Position numbers and translations under genes: made by a program. DNA of 64,000 nt from Rhodeus uyekii (taxonomy: Eukaryota > Chordata > Actinopteri > Cypriniformes > Acheilognathidae), in assembly GCA_037043235.1 (NCBI GenBank), contig JAWRVZ010000140.1, forward strand, positions 303,001 through 367,000. The letters run 5' to 3'. The first letter of the stretch is position 1. Every line of letters begins with the position of its first letter. A model generated the notes under the pieces. It worked only from the letters and a program-made list of their open reading frames with translations, searched no databases and was not told the origin of the DNA. Positions 8,921 through 20,495 of the stretch are shown piece after piece.

Positions 8921-11224
8921 CTTAACTAACACATTAGATCTCAATTAATGATGAGTTCCATTTGAAAATTTAGATTTCTATACATTCTATAAGTTCTATA
9001 ACAACAGTCACAATGAGGGAAGTTATAGGTTGGTCCAACTTGCAAGTTCATCACACCAACTCATAAATGTTGCTCAGTAAGGTGAATTGCACCCATGTGC
9101 CTGTATGTACTCACAAAAACATCTGGGCATACTGGAGTATTTTCTCTCAGACCAAGATGTTACACCGCATTTCCCCACAACATCCCCAGACTCTTTCATC
9201 TCTGTTATTTGCTAAGTGTGAACCTGATCCCATTCGAGAAGAGAAGAGACTTTTCTGAATTCTGGTGTTCTCTGAAAAATTGTCATTTTGTAGAGTTCTG
9301 GCCCTTTCTCCTGTTCCTTCATGCTGCTGGGTTGTTGACCTTCTACGTCCCTGTCCACCTCTCCTTTTGTAATGGTCTGTGTCCCGGTATCTCCTCCATG
9401 CTCTTGAAACTGATATAGGAGACCAAACCTGCTTGCGACAGCATGTGTAGACATGTCATCCTGTGCAGCCTGATTTGGTTGAAGGTTGTGCCTCATTCTG
9501 CAGACAGTGACAAGGACCCCCAAAAAACACAATACTAAAGACAAATCAGTCAGAAAAAATAAGGAGTTAATTGTCTAAGGTCACACTCTGCAAAAGCATT
9601 CCCTTTTTCAGTGTTGTCTTGTTGTTGCCACTTACATTTGCACCAATGCAGTAGAAACTAATTCACAATGACTTATGGTTCCTAATTGGACATATTGATA
9701 TGCCTGAAGTTAAAAGTTGTGTACAATGAGTACTTTTTTGACAAGGGAAACTCATTGTTCATTGATTGATTGATTTCTTAATGATCCTCTCACAACGCAT
9801 CATGGCATTGCATTATCAATGGGGGATACTTTTAATGCCATTTTACAGCTCTCTAATGACCACACTAGATATTTTTAAAAAAATGCCATTGTTTACTATA
9901 GATTTTGTTTAATCCATCCATTGAGTCATCTATACTACCTTATTTCCTTCCCTAGATTCGTTAACTGGAGGATTTTCACATTTCTGTAGGGTTTGAGGGT
10001 CGTTTCTTTAGTCTGTCCACACAGGGGACTCCTCTTTTCTGTAAAAAGTCTTGCATTATTTCACTACTCTTTTCATGCATAAACAAGAAGGAGCTTAGAA
10101 GTCTGTTTTATCACTGTCTCAATGGGAATCGTAAATTATCAAATTGAATACATTTGCCCCTAATTGGATTTTCTTGCAGTGTCGGTGCTTTTGATCTTGC
10201 GATTGCTCTCTCATAGCTCCTCTGCTTTGGATAGGCCAAGTATTCATCATGTTGCAGCATGCAATATGACAGCCACACCTTGTGTATCTGGACTGGAGAC
10301 AAAACCAGTGTTATGATCAAGCTCATTAATATTGCATAATAATGATGCACATTTAAAGTGCTTTTATGAATATGCGAATGAGCTATAACACAGTAGAAGA
10401 GTTTGCTTCAGAGGGCAGTTCATCAAATTGTGATCATTGATCAACTGTACTGTCACTACAACTATGACTGTACAGTCAGCATTGCTAATTATACAGTTAC
10501 ATTGATCTTCACTGCTTATAAACATACCATAGTCATAGACAAACCACATACACAAGTGCATAATGTATGTATAAGACAGTGTTTTATTTCATGGAAATAG
10601 ATCTGGAAAACAAGGGGTATTTTGAGCTACTTTTAAATGTCTTTGATACACCATAAAAAAATAGGGAGCTCCAAATACCTGTAAAACAAGAGTGCCCTCC
10701 AGGACTGATAAAAACAGCGGAGTCAAACAGCTCTCATTAAGCAGCCAAGACATACGGTGTCAGAATGTAATGTTAGAAGTTGGTGAAAAAGAGCCCAAAA
10801 AAGACATTTAACAGTCAAAAAAAAGCTTACTGCAGTCATACAAGCAGACGCTTCAAAGAAATTGAGTCACGTGCATTAGTACGTTGCTGAAAAAAGATAA
10901 GAGGTGCTGCGCATAACTAGAGACATCATCGTGGGTATGGCAAAAGAGCTGAACATACCGACTAGTGAGGCCCCTCATTTCTTATTTTGGCTATATGCTT
11001 ACATACTTGCCTGTCAATTTCTTCGAAGTGGCCACTTTGTTGGAAGTGGCCACTTTGGGGAAGATCAATGCATTATAATGGATTAGCTTTACACCACAGA
11101 ACAAGTCTTGCCTAGTGCTTCCCTAACTTCAGGGAGAAACAACTGTCTTTTCAGTGCTATGTGATCAGGTTAAGGAAAAAAAGAAAGAAAAAACAACAAA
11201 ATTCATATTCAATATTATCCAATA
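8921..11224. other. AT-rich intergenic DNA; one possible exon
   Basis: No gene or classified repeat was recognised apart from the candidate exon at 9212-9544. Short ORFs near 10111-10600 and 10904-11086 have AT-driven composition and no family motifs. At 11029-11057 GAAGTGGCCACTTTG occurs twice, each copy containing the palindrome AGTGGCCACT. Confidence 0.5.
9212..9544 (-). other. Possible exon of a membrane receptor-like protein (unrecognised)
   Basis: A 110-residue minus-strand frame. It opens with a short hydrophobic run (SLVLCFLGVLVTVCRM) that could end a transmembrane helix. A hydrophilic stretch follows (NLQPNQAAQDDMSTHAVAS, then GLLYQFQEHGGDTGTQTIT) with a balanced, protein-like composition unlike the low-complexity ORFs around it. 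On the minus strand CTTTAG and CTGCAG lie at plausible splice-acceptor positions near 9540 and 9495. A single-pass receptor cytoplasmic tail is one reading. No family could be named, no neighbouring exon was found, and a chance or pseudogene ORF is quite possible. Confidence 0.25.
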
Positions 11225-11834
11225 CAATAATACCTTGAGATACGAGCATAATCTGTTCCAGGATTGAGCTCGTAACTCGAATTGCTCATATCTCAAATAA
11301 TTTTTTCCCCATAAGAAATAACAGAAAAAAAACTTAATAGTATATAAGGATTCCTGTGTCTAAAATGTGGTTTTAATTATGACCATCTGCACCTTCGAGA
11401 CAGATGATGCATTAGTGGCAGGAGGAAGAGGAGGAGGGAGGGATAACGTTGATAATGCAAACACAATACAGAAGAGTAGTGTTTCTTCCTGTGTCGTGTA
11501 TTGGGCAGCCTCAGAACCTCACATTTATTATTATTGAACACACATAACTCGTGCTGCCTTCAGCTTAATACTCGTCGAATCACTCCTCACCCCCAGTAAC
11601 TACCGGTACTCGCTGTAAAACCAAGGTGTCCCTCTAGTGGAGATCATATGCAATTACCTCATAAATAAGGCAGCTTGAGCAGCTCCGAGTGCTCGGCCAG
11701 CTAGCGTTGTTGTCTGTAAGCGATCTCGTATCTCAAATGTTTACACGCATCTCAATGCAAAAATTTGCTTGACGGTTTGTTCGGATCTCAAAATACTCGT
11801 ATGTTGGGATGCTCGTATTCTCAAGGTATTACTG
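11225..11834. mobile_element. Tigger/pogo-like MITE, 610 bp
   Basis: Begins CAATAATACCTTGAGATACG and ends with the inverse TCTCAAGGTATTACTG, each flanked by TA. The termini match those of the element at 31907-32810. The interior repeats the theme (GAGCTCGTAACTCGAATTG) and has no transposase frame. A non-autonomous deletion derivative of a TA-targeting mariner-superfamily element is the natural reading. Confidence 0.75.
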
Positions 11835-14491
11835 TATTCAAATCACATTAAATATCGACACTTGGCTTTCACTTTCAAATCACATTAAATTGATTTCTGC
11901 AAATTGTTTGTCACTTTCAAAGCAAAATAATCAGTGAGTGCCTCTAAAAGTGCATTTGTTTTTTCCCTGACAGTGATTTTATTTTGTTAATATTTGTGTG
12001 TATTGAAGTAGTTCTTAAAATAAATGTCCAATGAGTGGTGCTGAAAGGTTAAAAATAGCATACCACCTTAAAAAAAAAAAAAAAAACTAAATTTAAACCT
12101 AAATGATAATGTTAACAACTGCAAACATGAGATTAAAACACATTAGCTAAAAAAAACGTGATTCTACAAGTCTTTGAGCTCTTTAATCGTGACTCATTAT
12201 TGATTGGATTGGCTTGTATCTGCACGCTCCATGTCATAAGTGCAGTGTCACAGTTGAATCAGGTAAGCTACCAAACGTATTTACTACATAAGAATAATTA
12301 TATAATAATAGGGGAGCGCGGGGCACAAAGTAACGCGGGGTAAATAGTAATGCAGACTTTTTAGATAGTTGCACAAGATTAAATATTACATACTAAAAGG
12401 ATTTTCACCACAGTGTTTGCACACGTCTTCTGGCCATCTTTCAAGAAATTTCAGCGAAGTTTGGATGAAAACTACAGGAAAAACTCTTATGGCAGCATTA
12501 TTATTATTTTCTTAGTTGTATTTTCTATTTCAAAGAAAGGACGAACATACTTTCACACAATCTTATGTTGTTTTGAGTACCATCTTCATCGCTAAAAGAT
12601 GGTACCATTTTGAAAGATGTGAAAAACACATAGTGACTGTTAGCCAGTCCTGAGGTAAACTAGAAACCGCGGGGTTAGTTGGCTTGTTGTAACATGGTGT
12701 TACAACTAAGCCACACATTACATAGCCTACATCAATGATCAGATATTTTGCATTGTATTAACCTTTTTTTTTTTTTTTTCATGTCATTACATTGTTCAAA
12801 GCATTGGAGAAAAAAAAGAAGATATTTCATTCATAAGTTATGCTTATGATCATCAAGACTATTTTTTTAAAGAAATAAAAATACATTAATTAACATGAAT
12901 TGTATAACATGCGTTATATTTTTCCAATTTACGTAGTGGATTGGAGCGGCTGCAAGCGGCTGTGACGCTGTTGCTTTGGCGGTGAGGAGGTGTTTTGCTT
13001 CCCCGTCAGAAGCTGAGATGAGTTTTGCCGTTATTGAGGTCATTGCATTACAGAATTATTTTGCAAGGAATAACAAGTATTTATTTGTGTTCATTAATTG
13101 CAGTGATTACAATTTGTGTGGAATGAAATACAAGTTGTTGGTGTTTAACTGCCAATTAACAATGAAATTAACTGTTAATTTCCAATTGATATATTTTGTA
13201 CAGGTAAGTTTTTTTTTAAGTTTTGCAAAATTGCAGATGTTTTTTCCTCGACTCACTTCTATTAAGGTAGAAACTACAGGCTCTGAATTAAAACAACACA
13301 ATCCTAATCGTTCTTCCAAAGATAAATCAGACATTAACCAATATGCTAATTCTACAGATATTTCCAGAAATGAACAACAAATCTTTATGGGAGTTAGAAT
13401 TTATTGACTCAATTGCAACTGGAGTTTTAAAACGATCTGAACAATTCATCCTGCAAATAGACTGCTGAATCTATAATGAATGGATATTTCCTCAGGGAAT
13501 TGATTCGCCTGTGGTTCAGTTGGAACATATCAAACACAACTGAGCTGAGCACATAAATTTCAGTGCCATGGATGTAAGAAGCCTGATGTTTGATCTCGAG
13601 CTGCGAGTCACATGTTGATGCTACTGTCTTTAGTTTTTACATTTTCTGCTCACTATTCTCTTTATATGCCTCTTTTGATTTCAGTGCTGTCAATTATAGT
13701 GAAACTTTCATCTACAACTATATTTTTAAGTATAATTTCTGTAGTAAGTATACTAATATCAATGCACTTATAGTAAATTTGTAAGTGTAATTTTTTATCA
13801 AAACTTTAATGTGGATAAGTTTCTTAAAAAAACAGCTACATTTTAAACAAAAAAGAAAATTGCATTTTCAGATCCAGATCGGATTCAGAAACATCAAAAC
13901 ACAGATGGAGTGCATCAACAGCCCCAATGCTTCACAGTACTGTAGCTCGTCGTGAGTCGACATTCCATTGGGTGACATTAAGCAGTTTTGATTTATATGC
14001 TGTTTAATGTTTAATGAACATGTTGTTGTACATCTGCATATGGAATATTCATATTCTTCATCTGTGTTTTGATTCAGAGATTCTCTACTTTTTCAGAAGA
14101 TGTTTAGTAGCACCCCCTACAAATATAACGGTGGAAAAAAATGGATAGTATGGAAAATTCACACTGATACAAGCCAAGTTTACCTAAAAAAAACTTGAAA
14201 AGAAGTTATACTTTTAAGAATATCTTGATCAAATATTTGAGTACATGTAGCCCATTTGTCACTAAATTGTCCTGACCAGGCTGCCTCTGATGTGACACCC
14301 ACAATGGCCAATTAGAGCAAGTGAGTATTGATAAAGAAGATCACCCACATTATTTTTTCCTTCTTTGTTTTTTTTCCAGCAAAAAATCACACCAAGAGAA
14401 CCATCTGACAATGTTGATCATCCTCCATTCACGTTTATGAGTTTCTGCGAGTTCTCGTCTCATTGTGAGGCTTTCCTAAAGAGTGAGTGAA
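11835..14491. other. AT-rich intergenic DNA with element scraps
   Basis: No gene was recognised. GGGGAGCGCGGGGCACAAAG at 12311 begins a stretch to about 12720 that looks like a worn DNA-transposon end, with no partner end found. Sequence at 12925-13010 matches the inner part of the hAT ends at 54783 and 63652. The 143-residue plus ORF at 12976-13407 has no recognisable domain and starts inside the hAT scrap. Confidence 0.45.
12925..13010 (+). repeat. hAT-Tip100-like fragment (subterminal)
   Basis: GAGCGGCTGCAAGCGGCTGT followed by a GGCGGTGAGGAGGTG motif is shared with 54857-54905 and, inverted, with 63490-63560. The CAGTGGTCC terminus itself is missing here, so only the subterminal part survives. 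Confidence 0.6.
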
Positions 14492-14650
14492 TACTAATAG
14501 CGCCACTAGAGTTGCGCTTGCAACACCTAGATCATGATTTCGATTCCCAGGGAAAGCAAGAACTGTTTAGAATGTCAATGTGTACTTTGAATGCAATGTA
14601 AGTCGCTTTGAACAATAGCATAGCTTTGGCCAAATGCATACATGTAATGT
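14492..14650 (+). mobile_element. tRNA-derived fish SINE, decayed
   Basis: The 5' part, AGCGCCACTAGAGTTGCGCT then TTTCGATTCCCAGGGAA, is a worn tRNA-like head with a recognisable B box. The body ends with AATGTAAGTCGCTTTGAACA and GCCAAATGCATACATGTAAT, the tail shared by several fish SINE families (HE1/V-SINE type). SINEs are copied by LINE enzymes; that tail is LINE-related. The exact family is not resolved. Confidence 0.75.
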
Positions 14651-16033
14651 TATAAACAAAAGCTGTGTTCTCTCGTGTTCCGCAAAATCTTTATGAGTAC
14701 AGTCGAAGGATTGTAATGTTGAAAATCAGTTGATACTCCCCTTGTGTTTTTGATTTGAAAAATGTCCAGTGTGTTCTGGAAAGATACAGTCTGGACAGAG
14801 AGAGACTTAACCTTCAACCTTAACTTGAGATTATTTGTCAGATTTCCTGCATTGAGGTAAATTGACAAGTAGTGCACTTCTTGGGATGTAATGGAAGCAC
14901 TAAGTACAATTGAAGATGAATAAATACTTTAATGGGGTCTTGTCAAAAAATGTGTTTTTCTCTAATCTAACGAAAGTTATTTGATGTACTTTGTAAACAC
15001 AGAACATTCAGATCTGAAAACTTCTCCACAGTCCAAGAAGCCCATCTGCTAAAAGTAAGCTGCAAAAATGACTTGTTCAAAACTCCTTGAATTTCTGAAT
15101 TCCAAAACCCTAAACATCAACACATAAATGCCCACATTTGCTCACTTATGTGGCCGATGAGATGCTTGGCTCTTCCAGTCACTTGTTTAGCTATGCCTTA
15201 AATTCCAAATAGAAGCTCAAAGCAATTGTGACTACAAAAAGCATTTAACTAATGAATAAGTTGAGAAACCAACAGCCAAAACGAGTTAGGGCTAGGAGAG
15301 AAATGGTGGCAGCTGGTTTGGGATGTACAGCTTGGTGAAGGATTTGATTTAGTGGGAGGGCTGATCCTTTGTGGCAATGTAAGCCAAGTGCAATGTAAAT
15401 TAAATCCTTGTGCATGCCAGGGAAGAGACCTGAGCAAAGGTATAATGTGAGAATTTCCAGAATTAAGCAGCAGCATTTCGGATGCGCTTGAGGGGATGAC
15501 AGATGCTGGTTGGATGGCTAGGGAGTTGAAGTTGATGTGAAATGACTCAGGCCTGGATTAGGATCTGAGCAGTTGTTGAGGAAGGGACTTATTTTCCTTT
15601 TGTTGTGGAACATGAAGCAGCGGGACCCAGAAACTGCCTTAATGTTGTCCACACAGGAGAACAGGTCATCTATAATGACACTGAGCGTTTTAACATATTT
15701 CTGGCTTTCTAAATATGAGTAATTTTGGCTGCAAGTTCTGCAAGTTAGGCAGCAATCTAGCCCATCTGTTTTACTCAGATCCCTACTGTGTGTTTTATCA
15801 GGAATCAATCAAACAAACATTTTACAACTTTAGAACAAAAACAGTGGCACTCTTAATTATTCAAAACATTGCAGGGTGTTGAGTGTTTTTTTTTTTTTTT
15901 TTTTTTTGCAGCTGAATATTTACATGGCCTTCAGAGCAAGTATGAAGAGTTTTAACTAATTTCCACTGTGGAAAAAGAAGGGCACTTTACTGTTTTACTG
16001 TAAATGTGCATGTACCGTTTAGTGTGCCTCAAA

Positions 16034-16081
<48 letters not shown>

Positions 16082-16351
16082 TATTTTTTTATACTTTTAG
16101 AATAGATAATATTGATGAAATGGAAGGACAACTTAAGTGTACATAAAGAGATGGTTTCATGACTATGTTTCTTAACACACTTTGAAAAAGTGTTAAAAAT
16201 ATATAAAAAAATAATAATATTTGTTTTAACTATCATCAGTCTTTAAAGTAGTAATTATTTTTTTGTGGTGTCTAATATAATAAAGTACTTAGTAATATAA
16301 TTAGTACTTCAATGTAACTATAGTCTGTAACTGTAGTCATGTAACTGTTAT
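14651..16351. other. Intergenic DNA with poly-T and (TA)n tracts
   Basis: No gene was recognised. A T run lies at 15886-15907 and a (TA)n array at about 16036-16077. ORFs at 14650-14877, 15249-15476 and 15518-15808 (all minus) show no family motifs. Confidence 0.6.
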
Positions 16352-16678
16352 TGTCACGGTTATGTAAGGAGGGAGGAACAGGAAAGCACATAGATAATGG
16401 AATAAACGCTACTTTAATAGGCAAACTCAAAGAAAACACTTCAAATACAAAAAAATAAATAAAAATTCTTCCTACACTTGAGACCAAGAAGAGACCAGGA
16501 GAAACAACATTACACAGAGAAGTGTGGACCAAGACTGACACAGGGTTGATATACACATGGGTAGATGCAGGAATAAGACACAGCTGACAAGATTAACGAG
16601 GTGCTTAATGACGAGACAGGTGCATGGAGAAATACTGGGAGAGCATGGAAAGTAAACAGACACGACAGACATGTAACA
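16352..16678 (-). mobile_element. Solo LTR, Ty3/gypsy-like, 327 bp
   Basis: Read on the minus strand it starts TGTTACATGTCTGTCGTGTC and ends CATAACCGTGACA, giving the TG...CA ends of LTRs. The flanking pentamers GTTAT and TTTAT match at four of five positions, suggesting a worn target duplication. An AATAAA-type signal lies near the 3' end. It resembles the LTR at 27477-28296 in its first ~45 bases and in length. No internal retroelement sequence flanks it. Confidence 0.65.
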
Positions 16679-16915
16679 TTTATTCATTATTATTGTCAGG
16701 GTTATTTTGAGTCTAAATTGCAACTGCATCATCACAGTTGTGTCATTAATTGCAATATGGATTTCAAAACATGGCATAAACATTTCAATAGAAATTACAT
16801 TGAAATACATTTTATTTTACCATGCTTGTCAGTATATTTGGCAGAACACTTTAACTGGACTTCAAAGACAATAGAAGTAACTAGAGAGGATAAAGTTCGT
16901 CGAGACAAACTTTAG

Positions 16916-18621
16916 AAGTTGGCTGAGAAAGTCGCACCGGAACCTTTTTTTTTCGCACCGGAAATTTTGCATGTTGGTAGCACAATTTAACATTAACTAT
17001 GAAATACGTTACGAAACCAGAAATTAACAGGTTGCCAAGTTGTTCTGGGTGGTTGCTAGGGTGTTGCTAAGCAGTTGCTATGGTATCCTGGGTGGTTGCT
17101 AGGGTGTTGCTAGGAGGTTGCTAGGGTAACCAGAGTGGTTGCTAGGGTGTTGCTAGGCGGTTGCTAGGGTAACTGGAGTGGTTGCTAGGGTGTTGCTAGG
17201 TGGTTGCTACGGTAACCAGAGTGGTTGCTAGGCGGTTGCTAGGGTATCCTAGGTGGTTGCTAGGGTGTTGCTAGGCAGTTGCTAGGGTATTTTGGGTGGT
17301 TGCTAGGGTGTTGCTAGGCGGTTGCTAGGGTAAACAGGGTGGTTGCTAGGGCGTTGCTAGGCAGTTGCTAGGGTATCTGGGGCGGTTGCTAGGGTGTTGC
17401 TAGGTGGTTGCTAGGGTAACTGGGGTGGCTGCTAGGCAGTTGCTAGGGTATCCAGGGTGGTTGCTAGGCAGTTGCTAGGGTATCCAGGGTGGTTGCTAGG
17501 ATGTTACTAGGTAGTTGTGAGGTCTTCTGGGTAGTTACTATGGCATTCCTAGCACAATTTAACACTTAGCTAACCACTATTAGCATGTAGCTATTCACTG
17601 CTAGCATATGTAGCATGTTGGAAGTCCTGTTTGCTAGCATGAGTCAATAGACCCAACCCCCATGTCTCTACGATGCTCGGATCCAGAGATATAGGTCTGG
17701 CTAAATGGTTGCTAGGGTACTCTGTTTGGTTGCTAAGGAGTGGCCTCACAGCTACAGTGATGTTACTCCAAAGGCTCCTTGTGAGTATGAACCATATAAA
17801 CCAACCAGAATGCCTCTATGACATTCAGAACTGAAGATATCTCACTTTGTATTTGGTTGCTAAGGTGCTCCATAATGGTTGCTAGGGCGTGGCTAGGAAG
17901 TGTTGAAGATGTTGGTGATTGGCAGTTTGCTAGCCCGAGTCATACGAGCCCACCCTCAAATATCTATGACTTTTCTATCCAGAGATAGAAGTCGATCAAT
18001 TTGAATGGACGTCTATGGGATGGGTTACTAAGGTGCTCTAAATGGTTGCTAGGGCGTGGCTTAATAGCTTCACTGTGATCCTGAGACACTCATTGGTCGC
18101 ATGAGTAAAATGAGCCCTCCCCCTTGTCTCTGTGACGCTGTGATGCAGAGCTATGTTCAATTCAAAATCCCTATGCATTTTGCTATAGTAGTTGGTGTTT
18201 CATGGGACGGCCTTCCCCATTCATTTCTATGGGGCAAATTTGGGCAGCTCTAGCACCCCAGGGGTACAACTTTCACCCCATTGTGTGGTATGATTTTACA
18301 GAGGCTGTCACCCTCTTCAAATGTGGCGATTCACATCTTTCTACAATATCCTCGCTCCGAGTTATTAATCGTCAAAGTTCGTCGCAATGTTAAGTCAATG
18401 GGATTTTTCGGCTGCTTTTTCGCCCCTGGGGCGAACATCGTACCCCCGATCCCTTAGAAAAGATATAGCAACTCGAGTTGGCCTGCGGCCTGTTCTGATT
18501 TTGGGGCCTGTAGCACTAAAGCTGTAGGAGGAGATGCGTATAGAAATTTTAGTCTCAGAAAAATAATAATAAAAATAAGTTTTTTAGCATTTCAGTAAGT
18601 TGGCTGCTTCTCAGCCAACTT
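16916..18621. mobile_element. Unclassified TIR element carrying a GTTGCTAGG minisatellite
   Basis: AAGTTGGCTGAGAA at 16916-16929 is inverted at 18608-18621. The right end is itself a palindrome with a 10-bp stem, AAGTTGGCTG and CAGCCAACTT round a 5-base loop. Between them lie a minisatellite (17030-17530) and a unique GC-balanced body with scattered GGTTGCTAGGG words. No transposase frame is present. No clear target duplication was seen, so the superfamily is unknown. It is probably a non-autonomous DNA transposon. Confidence 0.6.
17030..17530. repeat. GTTGCTAGG minisatellite, composite ~43-bp unit
   Basis: The nonamer GTTGCTAGG recurs about every 10-15 bases. In the regular part the higher-order unit is three nonamers plus a variable spacer, such as TAACTGGAGT or TATCCAGGGT. 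About eleven units are visible, drifting at both ends, and isolated words continue to about 18060. Confidence 0.9.
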
Positions 18622-18792
18622 AATTATGAAATAACACATACAGCTATACTTAAGACCTCTTTAAGTGGGCCAAAAAAAGATTACATTTCAGCTAATTGCG
18701 TTTAATTTAAGTCTAATACATTTTCATTCAAAATGCATTTCATTCAATTAAGTCTGTAAACTTCACATTTAGTTCCCTTTCAGGGAACTCGA

Positions 18793-18862
18793 GCTGCGTC
18801 TAGCGCTAGGGGAAATAGCCTTGCGTGAGTCACGTGAAGATCTGTGCAACCAATGAGAAACG
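18793..18862 (+). repeat. DIRS copy B inverted terminal repeat, left
   Basis: Pairs with 23603-23672. About 100 bp of leader present in copy C is missing just inside it. The gap sits at the short repeat GTGTGA, which suggests a microhomology deletion. Confidence 0.85.
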
Positions 18863-18904
18863 TGTGAGAGAGATTTTGTGTTGAGATAGCTAAAAATCAT
18901 CAGA

Positions 18905-20400
18905 ATGAGTGTGAAAATGTGGCGAATGAACAGAGGTTCACACCGTGTGTTTATCCTTGCCCACGTCTCATAACGGGCAGGGATACACATGTTATGTGTG
19001 TAATCTGTTTGGGAGTGGAGCACGGTCGGCACTTGAGAATGCCGGTTGTAAAGACTGCGAGAGGTATCTGCATGCTCACTGTGGTACAGTGGATAGTGTG
19101 TTTACCTATCATGCAGGAGACCGGGGTTCGGAGCCCCGGTGGAATGAACTTTTTCATTGCATGATCTCCGCTCCCGCCTGGCGGTCTGTAACGAGGCCGC
19201 CCAGGCTGGTGTTCCCCGCGATTCGGGACCTGCAGTAGCCGAGGCTTTGTGGCGCTCTCGGTCCTGGGGATCACAAATGGATCTCGCTGAGGCTGCTGGG
19301 GTGGGTCCGTCCTTACCTCAGCCTTCACGAGATCAAGCGGGTCCCAGTCACGAGCACTCTGAGTGAGATGCCCGTGCTGTGACTCCAACACTAGCTCTAT
19401 CAAGTTCAGAGAGTGAGATCGATTTTGCTAGTGTTGACCCGGTCGAGGAGGATTCGCCACTCTCCTCGCCGGCGTTTGAGGAGCTTGTTGAGGTTGTGGC
19501 GCGAGCGGTCTCACGTCTGGGGCTTGATTGGCCAGCAGAGACCAGAAGCGCTCGTCCTAAGTATGTTAGACGAGCGTTATCTTCTGACTCGCGTCATTTC
19601 CCTGCGCCGAGCAATGCCTTTCATACCTGATTTACATGCCGAGGTATCTAGATTTTGGGGAAGGCCAGCCTCTGAGAAAATTTATACACGTAATATTACG
19701 ATGTATAATAATCTAGTAGGGGCTCAAGATCATTGATATGGAGGGTTGAAGAAAGTGGATGAGGGCGAGTTACCTCGTCCCTCAGTCTGCGTCCTCCATT
19801 AAAGCTCTGGCGCTCCCCTCCAAGCCGATGCGCGTCACGTCGTCTTTGGTGGGGAAAGCATACTCAGCATCGAGTCATGCCGCAGCGTGTCTGCACGGCA
19901 CGACACTGCTGCAGGCATATCAGGCGGAGTTGCTTGGGGACCTCAACGAGGGCGGCGGTATCGGTCCGGAGGCAGTGGCAGAGCTGCGCCGGACCGTGGA
20001 TCTGTCTCTTCGGGCCACTAGGGAGATGGCCTACTCTGTCGGCCGCTCCATGGCAGCTCTGGTGGCTACGGAGAGACACCTTTGGCTCAATTTGTCAGCT
20101 ATGAAAGATAGGACAAATTTGTTTTGCTGGACGCTCCTCTGTCCCCTTCGGGCTTGTTCGGCGATGCCGTGAAAAGCGTCGTCGACGAGTTCAGGAGGCT
20201 GCTCGACAGCAGGTGGCGTTTAGCGAATTTCTTCCCCGCCGCCTCCAAGTGAGACCGCCAGTCAAGCACGGTCTCAAAGCTCCTCGCACAGGGCCGCTCA
20301 GAAACAAAGTGTCGCCACCCGTCTTCCTCCGGTAATCCCCGGGGGGGTCGGGCCCACAAGTTCAAGTTCATGCCGCTGGTAGAGGGGGTGATCTGAGGGT
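18905..20400 (+). pseudogene. DIRS copy B gag-like protein, interrupted
   Basis: Starts ATGAGTGTGAAAATGTGG; the normal frame shifts early. Recognisable pieces are the Cys cluster (CYVCNLFGSGARSALE, CKDC), then after the tRNA-like insertion LRSRLAVCNEAAQAGVPR, the acidic LALSSSESEIDFASVD, ARAVSRLGLDWPAE, SSLVGKAYSASSHAAACLH, GGIGPEAVAELRRTVDLSL and LFGDAV. The 89-bp net insertion at 19075-19163 is not a multiple of three and breaks the frame; further shifts occur near 19410 and 20110. Unlike copy A it retains a segment ALDWPAETRSARPKYVRR-like after the acidic stretch and the basic C-terminal coding sequence. Confidence 0.8.
19075..19157 (+). mobile_element. tRNA-like insertion in DIRS gag (copy B), 6-bp target duplication
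   Basis: An 83-bp insert flanked by TGCATG at 19069-19074 and 19158-19163, absent from copy A. It has an A box (TGGTACAGTGG) and a B box region (GGGGTTCGGAGCCCC). D, anticodon and T arms fold: GTAC with GTGT/GTGC, an anticodon arm with loop CTATCAT, and CGGGG with CCCCG. The acceptor stem does not pair. The 3' half resembles tRNA-Asp (AGACCGGGGTTCG is shared). A TTTTTCAT tail follows. It is best read as a retroposed tRNA fragment or very short SINE, not a working tRNA gene. Confidence 0.75.
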
Positions 20401-20495
20401 TATCCTGAACGCCAAGTAGGCTTAGACTAAGCGGCCCTGATTACAAGCCGCAACAAGGTGGGGTCTCCCAGGAGCAGCTCTAGAGTCAGCCCGCC

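Noticed and set aside
12976..13407. 143-codon plus-strand ORF as a gene
   Set aside because: It starts inside a hAT scrap, is AT-driven and has no recognisable domain.
17030..17530. GTTGCTAGG array as a CRISPR-like array
   Set aside because: Repeats are short, drifting and nested without unique spacers of constant length, and the genome is vertebrate.
19075..19157. Functional tRNA gene
   Set aside because: The acceptor stem does not pair, the T loop lacks the normal TTCGA, and the site is flanked by a target duplication inside gag.
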